Origin: Humimonas sp964465015
Lineage (GTDB): Bacteria; Gemmatimonadota; Gemmatimonadetes; Palauibacterales; Palauibacteraceae
Length of the DNA: 50,259 nucleotides
Assembly (NCBI GenBank): GCA_964465015.1
Contig: CAYXHP010000152.1
Coordinates: forward strand, 1 to 50,259
Direction of reading: 5' to 3'
The notes beneath the pieces are model-generated. The model was given only the letters and a program-made list of their open reading frames with translations, had not been told where the DNA came from and did no database searches. Shown here in pieces: positions 48,223 through 50,259 of this stretch; position 1 is the first letter of the stretch; each line of letters starts with the position of its first letter. A program made the position numbers and the translations under genes.

Positions 48223-48858
48223 ATGCACAAGCTCTACAGCAGGCCCGTCGCCTCGATGGCGGCGCTGCTGCTGACGGCCGGACTGGTCGGATGCGGTAGC
48301 TACGTGAAGAAGGACCAGTTCAATGACGAGGTGTCGGACATGCGCTCGCAGATGCAGCAGAACGGGCAGCGCATCGACCAGAACGCCTCCGACATCAAGG
48401 ACCTCCAGAGCAAGGTGAACGGGCTGCAGAACGACCTGCAGCAGCTTCGCCAGGACTTCCAGGCGAAGATCACCGAGCTGCAGAACGGTGTGAAGTTCGC
48501 CATGCCGGTCCACTTCGAGTTCGACAAGTCCGACATTCGGAGCGTCGATCGGCCGCTTCTCGACCGTTTCGCGTCGATCGCCAAGAAGTACTACCAGGGA
48601 TCGACGATCACGGTCGAGGGCTTCGCGGATCCGGCCGGTAGCGCCGCCTACAACCGTCGGCTCTCGATGAAGCGCGCCAAGTCCGTCGCCGACTACCTGA
48701 CCAGTCAGGGCGGCCTGTCGGCGGACAACCTGAAGACGGTGGGCTACGGAGAGAACCGGCTCGTCAACCACGAGCGCGGCCCCGGCGAGAAGGGCATCGC
48801 CAACCGGCGGGTCACTTTCGTGATCGAGTACGCCGGCCAGGCACAGACGGGCGGCTGA
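48223..48858 (+). CDS. pal: Peptidoglycan-associated OmpA-family lipoprotein
   Basis: A 211-residue outer-membrane lipoprotein. Signal peptide and lipobox: VASMAALLLTAGLVGC (Cys near residue 25). A coiled coil at about 30-90 (MRSQMQQNGQRIDQNASDIKDLQSKVNGLQNDLQQLRQDF) resembles Lpp/YbgF-like spacers. The OmpA C-terminal domain at about 95-205 shows PVHFEFDKSDIR, ITVEGFADPAGSAAYNRRLSMKRAKSVADYL and VGYGENRLVNHERG, which bind peptidoglycan. Strong AAAGGAGG precedes ATG 48223. It supports a diderm cell. TolB or Tol genes are not in the window, so the symbol is by similarity only. A strong hairpin terminator follows. Confidence 0.92.
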   Translation: MHKLYSRPVASMAALLLTAGLVGCGSYVKKDQFNDEVSDMRSQMQQNGQRIDQNASDIKDLQSKVNGLQNDLQQLRQDFQAKITELQNGVKFAMPVHFEFDKSDIRSVDRPLLDRFASIAKKYYQGSTITVEGFADPAGSAAYNRRLSMKRAKSVADYLTSQGGLSADNLKTVGYGENRLVNHERGPGEKGIANRRVTFVIEYAGQAQTGG

Positions 48859-48910
48859 TCCGGCAGCCGTAGAGCGGACACCGCGTCCGCTCGGACGTCG
48901 GAGTGGGATC

Positions 48911-48940
48911 CGAAGCCCCCGGTGCGAGCCGGGGGCTTCG
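48911..48940 (+). terminator. Rho-independent terminator after the Pal-like gene
   Basis: CGAAGCCCCCGG (48911-48922) and CCGGGGGCTTCG (48929-48940) form a perfect 12-bp stem with loop TGCGAG, followed by TGCTTTC. It lies 53 bases after the stop and ends 17 bases before the next ATG. Confidence 0.85.
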
Positions 48941-48957
48941 TGCTTTCGGGAGCGAGG

Positions 48958-50019
48958 ATGACGGAGAGCCCTGCCAGCCGCACCGGGACGACCGGGAGCG
49001 AGCGGGAGACCGCCGCGATGAGAGGCTACGAAGCCCTGCGCGAGACGGCGGGCGTGGTCGAGGGCTCCGGCCGCAGGCTCGTGCGCGTGTGGGGCGAGCG
49101 GGCCCGTGACATGATCGGGGGCCTGGTCACGAACCACGTAGCGGGCCTTGGACCCGGACGCGCCCTGTACACGTTCATGCTGACGCCGAAGGGCCGACCC
49201 GTGTCCGAGATGCGGGTCCTGGTCCTCGCGCCCTCCGAGCTGTGGCTCGACCTCCCGGCCGCCTGCGCGGGGCCGACGCTCGAGCACCTGAAGCGCTACC
49301 TCCCGCCGCTGTACGCGCGCTTCGAGCCCCGGGAGGACGTGACGCGCCTGTCCGTGATCGGGCCCCGCTCGGCCCGGGTCATCGCCTCCCTGCCGGCCGC
49401 GCCTCCGCTCGGTGAGCTGGCCCCCCTCGAGGTTCGGGCGCTCGAGGCGGATGGAGCCGCCGCGTTCGCGCCGCTCCTGGTCCGCCGGGAGCCGGTCGAG
49501 GGCCCGGGCGCCGACCTGTACCTGCCCGCAGCGGGGGCCGCCGCGCTGAGGTCGGAGCTCCTGCGCGCGACCGCCGCAGCGGGAGGCGGCGAGGTCGGAC
49601 CCGCGGCGTACGAGGCCTGGCGGGTGGAGCGCGGGATCCCGGTGTACGGCGCCGAGATCGACCTCGAGATCTTCCCGCAGGAGACCGGCCAGGAAGGGCG
49701 CGCGATCTCCTTCGACAAGGGCTGCTACACGGGCCAGGAAGTCGTGGCCAGGATCCACTTCCGCGGGCATGTGAACCACCGGCTCGCGGGCTTTCGCTTC
49801 GAGGGGACGGTGCCCGAGCCGGGTACGGAGCTCTTCGGGGAGGACCGGCCCCGCGGTCGGGTCACCTCGGCCGTCGTCTCGCCCCGGCTCGGTCCCATCG
49901 GGCTCGGCTACGTGCGGCGCGAGACCGCGCCGGGAACCCGTCTGGCCGTGGGCTCCGCCGGCGGGCCCGCGGCCGACGTCGTCGAGCTCCCGTTCGAGGG
50001 GGCCGCGGCGGCCGGGTGA
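48958..50019 (+). CDS. ygfZ: YgfZ/GcvT-like folate-binding protein
   Basis: A 353-residue protein of the YgfZ/IBA57 group, which binds tetrahydrofolate and supports iron-sulfur cluster assembly and repair. It shows the GcvT-like N-terminal part (LVRVWGERARDMIGGLVTNHVAGLGPGRALYTFMLTPKGR), the YgfZ signature ISFDKGCYTGQEVVARIHFRGHVNHRL with the conserved Cys, and a C-terminal beta barrel ending in GYVRRETAPG. ATG 48958 is 18 bases after the terminator hairpin, preceded by GAGCGAGG; the GTG at 48922 lies inside the terminator stem and is rejected. It may serve the aconitase-type enzyme encoded in the same window. Confidence 0.92.
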   Translation: MTESPASRTGTTGSERETAAMRGYEALRETAGVVEGSGRRLVRVWGERARDMIGGLVTNHVAGLGPGRALYTFMLTPKGRPVSEMRVLVLAPSELWLDLPAACAGPTLEHLKRYLPPLYARFEPREDVTRLSVIGPRSARVIASLPAAPPLGELAPLEVRALEADGAAAFAPLLVRREPVEGPGADLYLPAAGAAALRSELLRATAAAGGGEVGPAAYEAWRVERGIPVYGAEIDLEIFPQETGQEGRAISFDKGCYTGQEVVARIHFRGHVNHRLAGFRFEGTVPEPGTELFGEDRPRGRVTSAVVSPRLGPIGLGYVRRETAPGTRLAVGSAGGPAADVVELPFEGAAAAG

Positions 50020-50050
50020 GCGCCCGTGAAGCGGGCCGCCCCGGCAATGA

Positions 50051-50076
50051 ATCGCTTTACGATGAGGTAAAGCGAT
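50051..50076. promoter_or_regulatory. Perfect 10-bp inverted repeat upstream of the E1 alpha gene
   Basis: ATCGCTTTAC (50051-50060) and GTAAAGCGAT (50067-50076) flank GATGAG. It is much more A+T-rich than its surroundings and sits 81 bases before the E1 alpha ATG, so it may be an operator or a terminator of the ygfZ transcript. Confidence 0.5.
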
Positions 50077-50088
50077 AGCATCTCCCGG

Positions 50089-50135
50089 CCCGCGGGATCT
50101 GGCCGGGCGCCCGGGATCATTTGAGATCCCGCGGG
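50089..50135. promoter_or_regulatory. 12-bp inverted repeat with nested palindrome in the E1 alpha leader
   Basis: CCCGCGGGATCT (50089-50100) pairs perfectly with AGATCCCGCGGG (50124-50135). The loop contains the palindrome CCGGGCGCCCGG (50103-50114). This could fold into a stable leader hairpin ending 21 bases before the ATG. Confidence 0.45.
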
Positions 50136-50156
50136 CTCCCGCGTACCTTGCCGCCC

Positions 50157-50259
50157 ATGGCATCCCTCACGCGGGACCAGATGCTCGACATGTACCGCTC
50201 CATGTGCCTCACACGGGCACTGGAAGAGCGGCTCGAGCGCCTGTTCAAGCAGGGACACA
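50157..50259 (+). CDS. 2-oxoacid dehydrogenase E1 component, alpha subunit (3' truncated)
   Basis: Only 34 residues are in the window: MASLTRDQMLDMYRSMCLTR then ALEERLERLFKQG. This is the typical N-terminal helix of thiamine-diphosphate-dependent E1 alpha subunits (pyruvate or branched-chain 2-oxoacid dehydrogenase), where LxxxYrxMxxxRxxEe leads to the FKQG turn. The choice between pyruvate and branched-chain substrate cannot be made from this part. Two inverted repeats precede it. Confidence 0.8.
   Translation, partial: MASLTRDQMLDMYRSMCLTRALEERLERLFKQGH

Overview
The window is a compact, very G+C-rich stretch of a bacterial chromosome with about 41 protein genes and no rRNA, tRNA, CRISPR array or recognisable insertion sequence. 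A Pal/OmpA-type lipoprotein, menaquinone/ubiquinone methylation (UbiE/MenG), a DUF2723 membrane protein, ceramide-type sphingolipid genes, a BTAD/SARP-type ATPase regulator and many GTG/TTG starts suggest a Gram-negative-type high-GC bacterium. Gemmatimonadota or a relative is my best guess, but this is inference and no rRNA or marker tree supports it. The first gene (carB) and the last (a 2-oxoacid dehydrogenase E1 alpha subunit) are cut by the window edges.

Layout. 1-10.1 kb is mostly housekeeping: 3' part of carB, a small membrane protein, a large DUF2723 membrane protein, an ABM-fold monooxygenase, UbiE/MenG, an AbrB-like regulator and a NatAB-like ABC exporter. 10.1-18.6 kb is a signalling region and the most unusual part. 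Two small paralogous proteins are divergent from a diguanylate cyclase fused to a degenerate [FeFe]-hydrogenase-like domain. That gene overlaps one for an unrecognised two-domain protein. A structured leader follows, then a 20-residue peptide gene with a near-perfect Shine-Dalgarno and a tandem TGKILW repeat, then a membrane HD-GYP phosphodiesterase. A convergent 1096-residue BTAD/AAA regulator closes the region. Base composition becomes visibly more A+T-rich from about 13.6 to 16.5 kb, with the shift back falling inside the BTAD gene.

18.8-24.2 kb holds a TetR regulator with a palindromic candidate operator, an amino-acid/peptide operon (Glu/Leu-type dehydrogenase, ATP_bind_4 amide ligase, M20 dipeptidase) and a STAND-like ATPase lacking the Walker A lysine, probably expressed from a leaderless promoter. 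24.2-34.8 kb is lipid-centred: luxE-luxC fatty-aldehyde genes with a membrane protein and no luciferase, a divergent hotdog thioesterase, an ECF sigma / anti-sigma / PDZ operon, and a four-gene operon matching the bacterial ceramide pathway (serine palmitoyltransferase, GNAT-type ceramide synthase, ceramide reductase, PAP2/AUR1-like enzyme).

35.1-50.3 kb contains an M23 lipoprotein plus patatin pair, an ATPase-MscS channel pair, an aconitase-family enzyme with an N-terminal swivel domain, a homocysteine methyltransferase/MTHFR fusion, two atypical SDR proteins, a Pal-like lipoprotein followed by a strong hairpin terminator, and a YgfZ-like folate protein. Ahead of the truncated E1 alpha gene lie two perfect inverted repeats.
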